NCBI RefSeq assembly: GCF_036850765.1 | Contig: NC_089495.1 | Span: 199,028,847-199,092,846, forward strand | Reading direction: 5' to 3' | Origin: Saccopteryx bilineata | Lineage: Eukaryota > Chordata > Mammalia > Chiroptera > Emballonuridae | Length of the DNA: 64,000 bases | In this document: positions 44,297 through 55,428 of the stretch, piece by piece | How positions within the stretch are numbered: position 1 is the stretch's first letter | How the letters are laid out: the number at the start of each line of letters is the position of its first letter | The notes under the pieces: generated by a model | What the model was told of the DNA's origin: nothing | The model's database searches: none | The model's input: only the letters and a program-made list of their open reading frames with translations | Made by a program: the position numbers and the translations under genes

Positions 44297-44640
44297 TCAG
44301 GCTGCTGAAAACAAAGGAACATAGCTGGGTGGCCTTTGAACCCCAGAAACATGCTTTTCACGATTCTGGAGGTTGGAAAGTCCAAGGTGAGGGTTCTGGC
44401 AGATTTTGTGTCTAGAGAGAGACCACTTTTCTGTTTGTTGATGGTGTCTTATCACGTGTTCTATTGTAGAAGGTGGTGGGAGTTCTGCAGGATCCTTGAT
44501 AAGGTCACCCATCCTGTTTACAGTGGCTTCACCTCATAACCCGATCACCCCCCCCCAATTCCCCATCTCCAAGACTGTCACTTTGGGCTTTAGTCTTTAA
44601 CATACGAATACTGAGGGAACACAAACATTTAATCTATAGA
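44297..44640 (-). repeat. Ancient LTR-like repeat, antisense
   Basis: 'ttctggaggttggaaagtcc' AAGGTGAGGGTTCTGGCAGA near the start and GGATCCTTGATAAGGTCACC, 'aatccccatctccaaga'-like and ACATACGAATACTGAGGGAA near the end match the antisense LTR layout seen at 38675-39080. Confidence 0.55.
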
Positions 44641-45455
44641 AGCCACCAATGAAATATGTCGGAAATTGCTTTGCTAACAGTAACCTGATATCCAGGAAGC
44701 TGTCTAGAAATGTTGGCTTCCATGGTTTGGGATTTCTTGCAGTATTAATTGATCATATCTTGCTTTTTATGGTTACAATTAAGATAAACCTCAACTCAAC
44801 TGGCCCAGATGATGAGGGGAATTCAATGGCTCATGTAATGAAACAGTTCATTTGGACAACATTTTCTAAAAAGCTCTTTTCTAGGTCTGCTGGGAGCTAC
44901 CAACTGCTCCTGAGATTCACATTCTTCCTCTTGCACATCTAGTACGTGTGTGCGTGTGTGAGGAAGGGGTGCTGAGGGGGGGATATGGCTTCTGATTTTG
45001 TCCCTCAAGAAGTAGGCCATCTTCTTCTTGCCACCTCAGAAAATATCCCCTCCAGCTGGGGATGATGGCTGGGTTCCATGGTGGGTCTTGTAGTCATCAC
45101 CGTGGCCAGATGGAACAGGCTGGATGCTGGATGTCCGGAGTCGATCGGAGACTCTGGGCTGATGGTCGACCTGACAGCAGATGCACGTGGGGGTTGGGGG
45201 TTGGGGGTGGGGTGGAGAAGGATGAGCTCCCTGCTGGAAATCAGAACATTTTTCAAGAAGAAGCCAGTAATGAGTTCTTGGGAATGTCCTAGCTACAACC
45301 TACCTATAGAGTCATGTGTGTTTGTTTAGAGAAAGCCAGACAATCATTACTTTTTTCACGAAAGGGACTTTATTCTAGCATTTGCCACAGACCAAAGGAG
45401 TTGAGGCTGCAGACATGTTCCCATTGACGAGCGCTAATGAAGAGCTTGCAGTCCC
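44641..45455. other. Unclassified non-coding DNA
   Basis: No gene or confident repeat recognised. G-rich stretch at 45190-45217. Confidence 0.35.
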
Positions 45456-45460
45456 GAGGG

Positions 45461-45584
45461 GGCTGCTGTCTGCAGGAGGAAGACATGCAGGGTGGGGATG
45501 GCACCTGCCTGGGTCCCCAGGGAGCTGCTATCTGTGGGAGGAAGACATGCAGGGTGGAGATGGCATTTGTCTGGGTCTTGTGGG
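45461..45584. repeat. 62-bp direct tandem duplication, diverged
   Basis: Two adjacent units share GGAGGAAGACATGCAGGGTG (starts 45475 and 45537), flanked by GCTGCTGTCTGCA / GCTGCTATCTGTG and CTGCCTGGGTC / TTGTCTGGGTC. The remainder differs, so the duplication is not recent. Confidence 0.8.
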
Positions 45585-45699
45585 ATGTTTGGTTTTCTGG
45601 CAGAAAGTTCTGGGTGAGGGAGGGGAGTGAAGGAAAGTCACTGCATGTGTGTCTATGGCATCGGGGCCTAAACAAGCAGGGCAGACCCCGTGAACGGGG

Positions 45700-45850
45700 G
45701 AAGGTTACACAAAGGGGAAGCCCAGGATGGAGGGATGAGAGCAACACGAGGGAGGAGGAAAGAGAAAGAGCCCAGCTGTGCTGGCTAATGCACCGCTGTT
45801 CAGAGAACTGGACATGTTTTATGTCAGTGAGTTTAAGCCACCGATCAGAG
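45700..45850 (+). repeat. LTR-like 3' end fragment
   Basis: 'agagaactggacatgtttta' TGTCAGTGAGTTTAAGCCAC resembles the sense 3' region of the LTR class found antisense elsewhere here. Weak. Confidence 0.35.
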
Positions 45851-45949
45851 AGAACTGGCTAAACGCTTTGAAAAAAATAAGTTTGCTTCCTAACTTTTGC
45901 CATAAAAGAACATAAATTATATATGGCTTAAGAAGTTATATTTCAAAAA

Positions 45950-46990
45950 AATAAAATAAAACATCAAAAATACTTCAGGACTAGAAAAGATATTACTACG
46001 CATTTTGCAAAAAGTAGAAAAGGTAATAACTAAAACTCAGGCATATTTGAACTTTCTTCAAATTAACTATTGAATGTCCAAAAATTTAAAACCAAAAAAA
46101 CGTTAGCCACATATGTGGAAGTAAATATTTGATATCTTCAATACTAAAAGAAGATCTTATAAATCAATTAGAAAAAAGTTACAAACAAATGGCCAAAAAA
46201 CCCTGAGAAATAATACACACAAATAATATACACATATGAACATATGTTTAACCTTACTGTTAATAAAATGACTGTAGAGTAGAATATAAATTTTCTCTCA
46301 CAATTACAAAAACTGTTATTTTTATTTCTTTGTTTTATACGACACTTATCAATGCGGGCATGTGCTAGGAACCCTTGTATTAATACAGTCTTCTGGAAGG
46401 ATAATGTTGCAATTTCTATCACACCTTTTCAAAGTAGACTTGCAATGTCATCAATGGGAATTTATCTGAAGTACATAAGTAAGGATACAAACAGAAAGGT
46501 ACATACAAAGATGTTTATCTGAGCATCATTTATAGTAGGAAAACATTTCCTTCTATTAAAGGAAATGACTTGATGTTCAGTAACAGGTAAATTTAAGTCA
46601 GGGATATCTACAAAGTATGATATTGTTCAGTCAATTAAAATTGATATTGTTAAGTATCTATTAACATAGAAAGATATTGTACAGTTTAAAAGCATAGAAG
46701 CATGTTTTAAAATATTTGATCAACAATTTTGCTAAAATTTAAATATATATTTATATATTTAAATTATATCTATACATAAGTTTATATATTTAGATATATA
46801 CTTATATATTTAAATTATACACATACATAAATTTATTACTTTAACTATATCTCACATATTGAAAGAACTGTGGCTACAATTTGCAAATACCAGGGTGCCC
46901 AGAGGCCTAAGTCGCTTTCTCTGAGTGCTATCATTATGGATTTCACTTTTTTCCCATTATTTTGTGTACCTGTATTTTCTTTTTTGTTTG
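45950..46990 (+). mobile_element. Ancient L1 (L1M-type) 3' fragment
   Basis: GATCTTATAAATCAATTAGA, AAATGGCCAAAAAACCC, ATATGAACATATGTTTAACC, 'ctggaaggataatgttgcaa', GGGAATTTATCTGAAGTACA and 'aggtacatacaaagatgttt' fall in L1 ORF2 C-terminal to 3' UTR order. AT-rich decay products (46735-46860) follow. Non-coding. Confidence 0.65.
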
Positions 46991-48690
46991 TTTGTTTGTT
47001 TATTCTTTTTTCTTTCATTCCTTTTAAACATATTAAATGAATAGTATATAATAAAATATATGTTTATCTAAGTTATTACATTATTTAACTTAAATGCAGT
47101 GAAGGTGGTGTCAGGTGAGGGAAGTCTGGATGAGGAAGAGGTAAGAAACAGATGGAGAAATGGGGAGCCCAGGAGGGCTGAGGTCGAGCAATGGGGCGGG
47201 GGCTGAATCATAGTCACAAGAACTCTGATTGGCTGTGCAGGAGCAGGGGCGGAGCACACAGGGGTGTGGAGCTTAATACAATCTTTGGAAACTTTGAGTG
47301 GATGGATGATTAGATAGATGAATGGGAGAAACCCTGAAAAACTTATTTTTTTTTTCCTGAAAAATGGAGATTATAGTTCTTTCCCATTTTCAAGAGTATT
47401 TTTGTAAGGATCCAAACATACTCAGCTTGCACACTTCAATCAGGTATGAGGGCTCACTAGTATCCCCTGGACTTCAACATTGAGGGCTCTCTTGGGAGTG
47501 ACTAAGGAAGGGGTCGTGGTTCCAGGGTAGAAGCCCTCCGTAGAGGAAGGACCTGCAAAACAGAGGCTAACTTCACCCACGCCTCCCACAGAGGCTCTGA
47601 CATAATCATTTCTCACGCTATTGTAGGGCTTGGCCCAGCTTGGTTCTACGAACGTCTGTGTGTATTGACACACACAAGGAAACCGAGGGCAAGGGAGGCA
47701 CGGCTGCGAAGGAGCAGAACGTGGTTTCAAATGACTCAGTGCTTTCACCACTGCTACTCCACGGTGTGTGTCCAGAGCAGAAGGAGATGGGACAGGCAGA
47801 TGGAAGAAAGACATGGGTAGGCAGGAAGAGGAGGCTGACCACGGAGCTCTGCACTGCATGGGCGACAGGCGAGACCGAGGAGACACTATTAGACAAGATC
47901 AGCGCCTTCCATCTAACTCACCAAGCGTTCGTCCAATCCCTCCCGTAGCAAGAAACAGGGCCACTGGGGGTTAAGCCGAGGGAGAAACTCTTGCTTCTAT
48001 TTCTCCAAAGCTAATGGGGAGGAAGCTGTTTCTAGCAGCCAAGTTTGCTCCAATCATCAGGGAAGATTCTGTTTAAAGAATATCTTCTCTGTCACAAGCT
48101 CACAAACGATTCTGTCTGCCTGGCTCAGAAATGTGGGACTTGACCTTGCCAGGAGGGAGAGGTGCATCCTGCCGGCAGGAGCTGCCCCTGAAGGCAGAGA
48201 CCTGGCCTGCCGGAGGAAGCTTCCCCCACGGAAAATGTAGACAGACGTGAAGCCTGAGGGTCTCCAGCCCAGATGTCTATTCTTGTCACGTTCCCCTGGG
48301 TGCTTAAGAATGCTTTGCTCTGTGAATTTACCCACAGTGCAAGGCGTTCCGCCCGGACGGGACGCTGCCAGAGGCTGCCCTCCGATCTGGGGCGAGGATA
48401 GTGGGACTTGCTTTAGATGATGCTCAGAAAAGATTGGTCGGTATTTTGTGCGAAACCTTCCCTATGGCCCAGTCAGTTATGTCTAAGCAATTACTAAGAT
48501 ACTTGAGCTTCTGTTCTCTTGTCTAGTGTATTCCTTTAAAAAAAAAAAGTATATGGAATTCAAATGTTTAGAAGTTGAGTAATTGATTCCCATATTGTGA
48601 GTTTCCCCAAAGCCAAAGCATATTAGAAAACTCCAAATAATTTTAATGTTTCCAATAGTTTATACACATGTACATTTGAACATCATGTCT
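46991..48690. other. Unclassified non-coding DNA
   Basis: Begins with a (GTTT)n run (46985-47003). The rest shows no repeat that I can name. Overlapping frames at 47440-47975 on both strands argue against a gene. Confidence 0.4.
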
Positions 48691-48694
48691 AGTT

Positions 48695-48965
48695 AAAGGT
48701 AATGACAATCGCTAATGTGTATAGAGCACTTCCTGGGCTCTAGTCATGATCTGAGGCCCTCGGGTATTTGACGTCATCACATGACGGAGCTGTGAGCCAT
48801 CACTACCACCAGGACCGTCTCTCCGCTGTGTATGTGTCAGGGAGAGCAGAAAGTGTGCCTGCCCACGGTCTCATAGCTAGTAATTAGCAGCACCAGGATC
48901 CAAACCCAGGCATTCTGGCTCTAAAATGGATGTGTCTAACTCTGCTTCTATTTAAATTAGTCACC
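48695..48965 (+). repeat. MIR relic, near full length
   Basis: CGCTAATGTGTATAGAGCAC, TTCCTGGGCTCTAGTCATGA, 'acggtctcatagctagtaat' and CAGGATCCAAACCCAGGCAT follow MIR. Confidence 0.8.
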
Positions 48966-49338
48966 TTTTTGCCAGATTGACAACTGCCGCCTTTACCTTA
49001 ATCGTTTTTACCTGTGGGAAAATTTTTCAACACTAGCATGAGCAACTAGTTGCCTTGTCTGTTTTCCATTTATTTTGAAATAGTAGTATGAGCAAACAGC
49101 AATAAAGAAACTCTTTTCCAAATGTGTTTTAGTAGCAGAATTCCAATCTTACAAATAAAATTTGACTCTGACTCCCAAGGTAAATAAAAAGTTGAGCTCC
49201 GCGAGCTGAGGAGGGAAGAGAGGTGGGGAGCCCCGGGAAGGAGGGGGAGCCAGGGGTTAGGGGAGAGGAGGCGAGATTCCGGGCAGCTGCTTGAACCCTA
49301 GGCTACACCTAACCTTTCTCCTAGGGAAACTTTGAGTC
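48966..49338. other. Unclassified non-coding DNA
   Basis: No gene or repeat recognised. A purine-rich stretch lies at 49205-49275. Confidence 0.35.
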
Positions 49339-49354
49339 AAGAATTCCAGAATAG

Positions 49355-49751
49355 GCCCTGGCCGGTTGGCTCAGTGGTAGAGCATCGGCCTAGCGTGCGG
49401 AGGACCCCGGTTCGATTCCCGGCCAGAGCACACAGGAGAAGCGCCCATTTGCTTCTCCACCCCTCCGCCGCGCCTTCCTCTCTGTCTCTCTCTTCCCCTC
49501 CCGCAGCCAAGGCTCCATTGGAGCAAAGATGGCCCGGGCGCTGGGGATGGCTCCTTGGCCTCTGCCCCAGGCGCTAGAGTGGCTCTGGTCGCAACATGGT
49601 GATGCCCAGGATGGGCAGAGCATCGCCCCCTGGTGGGCAGAGCGTCGCCCCATGGTGGGCGTGCCGGGTGGATCCCGGTCGGGCGCATGCGGGAGTCTGT
49701 CTGACTGTCTCTCCCTGTCTCCAGCTTCAGAAAAATGCAAAAAAAAAAAAA
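49355..49751 (+). mobile_element. tRNA-derived SINE, family A, copy 7 (long form)
   Basis: Box A TGGCTCAGTGGTAGAGC, box B GGTTCGATTCC, body with the duplicated 'GGGCAGAGC / GGGCAGAGCG' block and a short A tail. TSD AAGAATTCCAGAATAG (16 bp, perfect) at 49339-49354 and 49752-49767. Confidence 0.95.
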
Positions 49752-49767
49752 AAGAATTCCAGAATAG

Positions 49768-50155
49768 TCTCAAAAAAAAAAAGTCAACAACAACAACAAA
49801 AGAAAGCAGAAAATGGCTCTCACAGCTCATGCAAGTGGCCCCAACCTGATTTAAAAGTAGCGCTGTATATATAGTATCACTCTATAATGTAAGAAAAGGC
49901 GAATTGGTAAAACGTTGGCTGTCATCAACCTGAGGACCATGTGCACTGTAGCATATAACGAACAACTTCACATCAAACCCCCCTGGCCTCAAGTCTTCAA
50001 ATCAAAATCGTCTAGTTCCTTAAAGGCATCGTCCCTGGGCTGGGATGTTATTTGTTTTCGAAAGTGGGGGCCACACCTTCACCTTCCTGCGGTGATCCAG
50101 TTTTGAAAAATCCGTACCTTGAAAATTCACACATGGACCATCCTGAACTCACTTC
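49768..50155. other. Unclassified non-coding DNA
   Basis: A CAA repeat lies at 49784-49798. Nothing else recognised. Confidence 0.35.
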
Positions 50156-50159
50156 TCTG

Positions 50160-50775
50160 TGTCGGTTTTGTTTTTGGCTTTTGACTTTTTTTTTTTTTAA
50201 TAAAAAAAAATCAATACGTGTAGACAGTAAGAAAATATATAATCATAATTATAACAGAAACTTCAAATGGTGAAAAGACTATCATGAAAGTCTATTTTCT
50301 TCCCATGCTGAAGTGTCAGATATAAGTGCTATGTTTGTTTGTTTTATCTTTCCCAAAATTGTCTCTGAAAGACGGATGTGGGGTATGTCTTTTGTGTTTT
50401 ATTTTACACATGCTTCTCAATCATGTCACTGTTGTTTTCATTTATTTTGTCGTTTCGTTCACTTTTATTTGACAATATGTCTTGTGACATTTATGAAGGC
50501 TTACCTAATCCTCTATAAAGACTGGGCAGGTCCTTACATACTGAAACAAATTATTCAACTAGTTTCCATTGGTGGGTATTTCTGTTGTAACTGATACTTT
50601 GTAATTGGAAACAAAGCTACAGTAAGCTTCCTCAGATGTTTTGTGACGTCCAGATTTAGGATAAATTCCTGAAAATCTAATAACTGGAGAAAAAGTTTAT
50701 GTGCAATTTAAAAATTGATAAATGTTGGCAAACTGCCCTTCAATTCACGCACCAATAGTTTAGGAGATATTTATT
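50160..50775 (-). mobile_element. Ancient L1 (L1M-type) fragment, reverse orientation
   Basis: Starts with a T tract. Near its end, 'aacaaagctacagtaagctt', TAGGATAAATTCCTGAAAAT, AATTGATAAATGTTGGCAAA and CTGCCCTTCAATTCACGCAC match the antisense of L1 ORF2. Degenerate. Confidence 0.65.
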
Positions 50776-50861
50776 TCCCTGTGCCCTGAGTACCATCAAT
50801 TGCAAAGGACCATACTTCAGTTTACTTCAGTTTAGAAAGGAGCATTTTTGGGTGTGTGTGT

Positions 50862-50877
50862 GGTGGGGGGGGGGGGG
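50862..50877. repeat. Poly-G tract
   Basis: An uninterrupted run of about 13 G following a short TG repeat. G-quadruplex-prone and likely length-variable. Confidence 0.9.
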
Positions 50878-52465
50878 TGCCCTTTGCCAGCCATGAGCTC
50901 CATTTCTGCAAAGGCACCACCTCTGTAAACAATCCTAGTTGTAGACCCACAGGAGGAGGTCCTCGAGGTCTCTAAGAATGGAGAGGCGGAACCAGGGTCA
51001 GTGGGGACTTATTACAGTTGGCTGTTGCTGCCTGGCAGATATGTGGGGTCTGTATCCATGGTCAATGCCATTCAAGTGCGATGTGAGACCTTCTCTGGGC
51101 ATTAGAGGGAGAGTCTGAGTTGGCCAGGGTGCCAACTGGCCTCTGAAGCAAGAGTCTAAGCTTGGTAAGGTCTGTGAGCAGGAGTCAGGGTCCTCCATCC
51201 AGACACCGTGTGCGGGAGTCAAGGGACCAGGCTAGAACGGCCAGATGGACCTCTAGACAGGCCTGCTCCCCCAGCAGGTGCGGAAGCCAGACCTACAAGA
51301 CCAAGGTAGACCTGCTGCCAAGATTTACGCTTATACGGCCACGGTCTTTATTTACCAAGTGCCGGCCTTAGAGATCATTTTACCTAAAGACCGTCATATA
51401 AAACCTTTGGGTCAATGGACCAAACTAAGTGTGTCTATGTTTTCAAGGAGAGACCTCCTATTCAGTTCCTCCCCCCCAAGCCCAACACTCACGAAGATTG
51501 ACTTCACGAGATTTCACTAATGCAGAACTCTGAACTCACGGGATAGAAAAAATCAGCAGGATTTACGGGGAGAGGTGAAATCCACCCTGGGGTTAATTTA
51601 AAAAAGCTCTCTAGGGACTGGCGTTAAAATTAAGATTTAATTTGCAGGGGCAGCTGTGGTACAGGGAACACACCAGGACTCGATTTCCTGGCAGGGCCGC
51701 CCTTTACGGGCTCTGAGACCTGGGAATAATAATAATAATAATAACACCCACCTCGCAGATGGTGACGTGAGCCTGGAAACAGGTGAGGTCTGCGAGGGCT
51801 CTGGGAGGCCAGAGGGCCGAGGCAAATGTACACGCGTGGTTTTCCCGGCCCCGGCATTCCGGGGGAAAAAACAAGCCAAAGACAGGAGTCGGTCTGGAGC
51901 TGTCCCAGCCGGGATTGGGCTGGGCCAGTCCGGCTCACAGGGTGTCTTTGGGTTCTTGCAAGTACAGACTCCTCTGTTACCCCACAGCATTCTTTACGTT
52001 CTTTGTTTCGGCACCTGTCTTTATTGCCCTGGCTCCTGGGGCCCTCAGGTCAAGCGGGCTAGGGCGCAGGGCCTGAGCCCACGCTGTCGGGACCATCTCA
52101 GCCTGGAGCCCTCGGAAGTGAGTCTCCGTCTGCTCCTGGAGCTTGCTGGGCCAGGCTGCTGTGTCTCTCCCGTGCTGATTTATCCCTCAGAAACAAAATG
52201 CCCCCACGCAGGTTATCTGCGGAAGAACTGACCCCACACACGCTTAGTGACTGCGGCAATGACAACGTTTATGATGCACAGCCGGCAGCTGGAGCAGGGC
52301 TCCGAAGACAGGTCCTCTCAGCCCCGCTCGGCATCCAAGGGAGGGGATTGGAATCACCGGGAGCTGGTGCATGCCCATCTGTGACAATTGCTGCCGACAG
52401 ACAGACGGAACCTTAGCTGGAACTGGGGCTGGAACATCTTTATCTGTCCCTTACATGTACATGCA
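50878..52465. other. Unclassified non-coding DNA
   Basis: Includes an AAT trinucleotide run at 51726-51743, through which a 191-residue frame reads as poly-Asn. No gene recognised. Confidence 0.4.
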
Positions 52466-52469
52466 GCTG

Positions 52470-52785
52470 ATTGGCTGCTCAGGGCATGGTGTCTGAGCTC
52501 CCAGGGCAAGGCTGCGTGTGTACGAAGAAAGAGGGAGAGAGGAAGAGAGGGAGAGAACTGCATCACCTTCTGAGACCTAGTCTCAGAAGCCACACAGTGT
52601 CATTGCAGTGCCTAGCATTTATTAGAAGCAGGGCGTTTCTAAGACTGGCCCATAAGCAAAGCGAAGGAAGTTAGATTCCACCTTTCGGTGGTAAGGGCGT
52701 TGAGATTTTACAGACATATTTTGAAACCGCCACACCCTGACACCCAACCCCATGAGTACTACATTCTGCAGCATGGGCTACAGCC
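52470..52785 (-). repeat. Ancient LTR-like repeat, antisense
   Basis: 'gattggctgctcagggcatg', GAGACCTAGTCTCAGAAGCC ACACAGTGTC, 'atttattagaagcagggcgt', CTAAGACTGGCCCATAAGCA and CATATTTTGAAACCGCCACA follow the antisense 5' half of an ERVL/MaLR-type LTR. Confidence 0.65.
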
Positions 52786-52984
52786 TGACTTTGCCTGGCA
52801 TTAGCAGGTTCTGAGACTTTATTATAATTTATTAATGAAACACCTCTTGCCATTTTATTGGCAGTGTTTGTTAGCAGTCCCTCTACCCTGGGACTCTGAC
52901 ATGAGTCTCTTGGTGCTGGAGTGGAAAATGACACTCTTTCTGCATTCAGAACCACCCTTTTATTTTGTAACCAAGGGCTTGTTT

Positions 52985-53290
52985 GTGGACTCCGTTGTGT
53001 AACAAACCATCCCAGATTCGTAAGTCTGTAGCGTGGCTGGAGTTCAGCTGGACCAGGCTGGGCTTGGCTGGAGAAACTGGACAAGGCCGGCTCTGCTGTC
53101 TCTCAGCCTCCTCTGGAACCAGGACCATGTGTAGTGCGGGATGGTGGCAGGGACAGAACAGGAGGAGGAGAAGCAAGTGACACCTCTTATGTCCTAGTCC
53201 CGCAGTCAGCGCACTCTCACCTCCACTCATTGACCAAATCAAATCACATGGTCAAATTCGAAGTCAAAGTCCAGAGAAATGTCCTCCACC
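52985..53290 (-). repeat. Ancient LTR-like repeat, antisense
   Basis: GTTGTGTAACAAACCATCCC, 'agcgtggctggagttcagct' GGACCAGGCTGGGCTTGGCT, and AAGTGACACCTCTTATGTCC follow the antisense order of the same LTR class. It lies 200 bp after a related fragment. Confidence 0.55.
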
Positions 53291-53924
53291 TCTGGTAAGG
53301 TCAGGGCATCGATGGGGACCCAGGGAAGGGCCGCCATGCAATCCAACCCATACATCGATCTTTTACATGTCGACTTTCTCTTGTTCTTAAGGCAGGGACT
53401 CCAGATGTCCCCATGTCTTTCCCCTACCTTCGTGACAACCATGGTGGGCAGGACCTAGCCTGTTTACAGAGGAGCTGACACATACTTCAGAACTCTACTC
53501 AGTACAGGGGCTGCACAGTCAATTGATTGGATCTGGAAAAGGAAACAAACCGCATTTAGAGTCGATTCTATCCCAAGAGGCTCCAGTGTCCCCAATCCAA
53601 AATCCTGATCCCCACCATACAGAACTCTCCAGGTTTGACTAGACTTGTCAGGGTTGTAAGGCAAGAACAGCAGAGGCTGCCAATGCAAAGGTGAATTACA
53701 CGCATCATTTTTTTAGTCTGTCTTGTTACTTAGAGAATAAGGGAAGTTGAACTGTATTAACCTTCCACACAAACCATGAACTAAGGAAACCTTGTCTGGA
53801 GCTCCATGCTCCATCTATTCTCAAAGAGGGAGTCTTTCTACACTATCTTTCCTTATGTACGGGAGGGGTCAGCTTCTGGTGAGGATCGAATGGCTGACAC
53901 ACCAGAAATAAGACTGTGGTTCTA

Positions 53925-53925
<1 letters not shown>
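53291..53925. other. Unclassified non-coding DNA
   Basis: No gene or repeat recognised. Confidence 0.35.

Positions 53926-53964
<39 letters not shown>
53926..53964. repeat. (CA)n microsatellite
   Basis: About 19 CA dinucleotides without interruption. Confidence 0.97.
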
Positions 53965-53967
<3 letters not shown>

Positions 53968-54709
53968 TATTAACACATTTGCACATACAAGGAGATTTCA
54001 AGAACTGGCACTCGGAGGTGATGACTGCTACAGGACCCACCCATTCCTATAGGAGTGGTGAGTGGTAAGATCTCTAGGACACAGTCCCTTACTCCATTTT
54101 TCTGATTTTTATTACCACTCAGAGGATGTTCTATACTAAAACACACACAGATGCATGTCATTTTGTTTTTTTAATGAGAAATCTGTTTTCTATTTGTTGT
54201 TACCTATGAGAAGTAAGCAGTTTCCCTAGATGCAAACAATGAATCTTAAAATATCAAATAAAACACAATTACATGGAGGATCCCCCACTGGGGAATTCCC
54301 CCCTTCCTCTCTGGTCCCAGCCATCCTGCTCCGCCTCAGCTGCAAGGCCAGCAGGAGTGACAGGGCAGGGGCCGTGTTGGGGACTCACACCTGTGAGGGC
54401 GAGGCAGAGCTTACCAGGGAGGAGAGAAGCTGGGGCAGGTGTCTGTGATCTGCACACGGGGAAGGCGAAGATGCTTCAGAAGAATAGAAAACGCATCCCG
54501 TCCTGGAATCTGCATCACAGATGACAGTGACCAATATGGATAATGTGTTGGCCACAGAGCTGTTGAACTTTCAGTGTTCTAGGCAAGCTGGTTTGGCTTT
54601 GTCTTCTCCTATCCAAAGGGGATTGACTGAGTCCAACTGCCCCGGAACATGACGGTCCATCTTTCAGGAGAGAATTGTTACCTCTTCATTTCGAAGGAGA
54701 ATTTTTACC
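53965..54709. other. Unclassified non-coding DNA
   Basis: No gene or repeat recognised. Confidence 0.35.
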
Positions 54710-54717
54710 TTCTAAAG

Positions 54718-55420
54718 CAAGGGTTGGGAACCCATGGCTTGCAAGCCAGATGTGGCTCTTTTGATGGCTGCATCTGGCTCGCAGACAAATCTTTAATAAA
54801 AAAATAATAATGTTAAAAATATAAAACATTCTCATGTATTACAATCCATTCATTTCCTACCGCTCATGTTCATGGTTGCGGGTGGCTGGAGCCAATCACA
54901 GCTGTCCTCTGGGACAACACCAAATTTTTTTTTTTTTTTGTATTTTTCTGAAGCTGGAAACGGGGAGGCAGACAGACACCCGCATGCGCCCGACCGGGAT
55001 CCACCTGGCATGCCCACCAGGGGGCGATGCTCTGCCCATCCGGGGCATTGCTCTGTCGCGACCAGAGCCACTCTAGCACCTGGGGCAGAGGCCAAGGAGC
55101 CATCCCCAGCGCCCGGGGCCATCTTTTGCTCCAGTGGAGCCTTGGCTGCGGGAGGGGAAGAGAGAGACAGAGGGGAAGGAGAGGGGGAGGGGTGGAGAAG
55201 CAGATGGGCGCTTCTCCTGTGTGCCCTGGCCGGGAATCGAACCCAGGACTTCCGCACGCCAGGCTGACGCTCTACCACTGAGCCAACCGGCCAGGGCCAA
55301 CACCAAATTTTTATTGGATAATGCGTAACGTACACGGGTCATTGTATGGCTCTCACGGAATTACATTTTAAAATATGTGGCGTTCATGGCTCTCTCAGCC
55401 AAAAAGGTTCCCGACCCCTG
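54718..55420. mobile_element. Non-autonomous hAT transposon, family X, copy 2 (carries a reverse SINE)
   Basis: Termini CAAGGGTTGGGAACCCATGG and CCGACCCCTG. Perfect 8-bp TSD TTCTAAAG at 54710-54717 and 55421-55428. The interior AAATCTTTAATAAAAAAATA, 'cattcatttcctaccgctca' and ATTGGATAATGCGTAACG is the reverse-orientation counterpart of copy 1 at 17702. A family A SINE (54930-55298) splits it. Without the SINE and one TSD copy it is about 320 bp. No transposase frame. Confidence 0.94.
54930..55298 (-). mobile_element. tRNA-derived SINE, family A, copy 8 (short form), reverse, nested in hAT
   Basis: Reads in reverse: T tract, TATTTTTCTGAAGCTGGAAA, body, then box B complement GGAATCGAACC and box A complement GCTCTACCACTGAGCCA-like, ending GGCCAGGGCC. 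Perfect TSD AACACCAAATTTTT at 54916-54929 and 55299-55312. Single block. Confidence 0.95.
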
Positions 55421-55428
55421 TTCTAAAG

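Noticed and set aside
51656..52231. 191-residue open frame
   Set aside because: It contains poly-Asn from an AAT microsatellite, overlaps frames on both strands, and has no recognisable domain.
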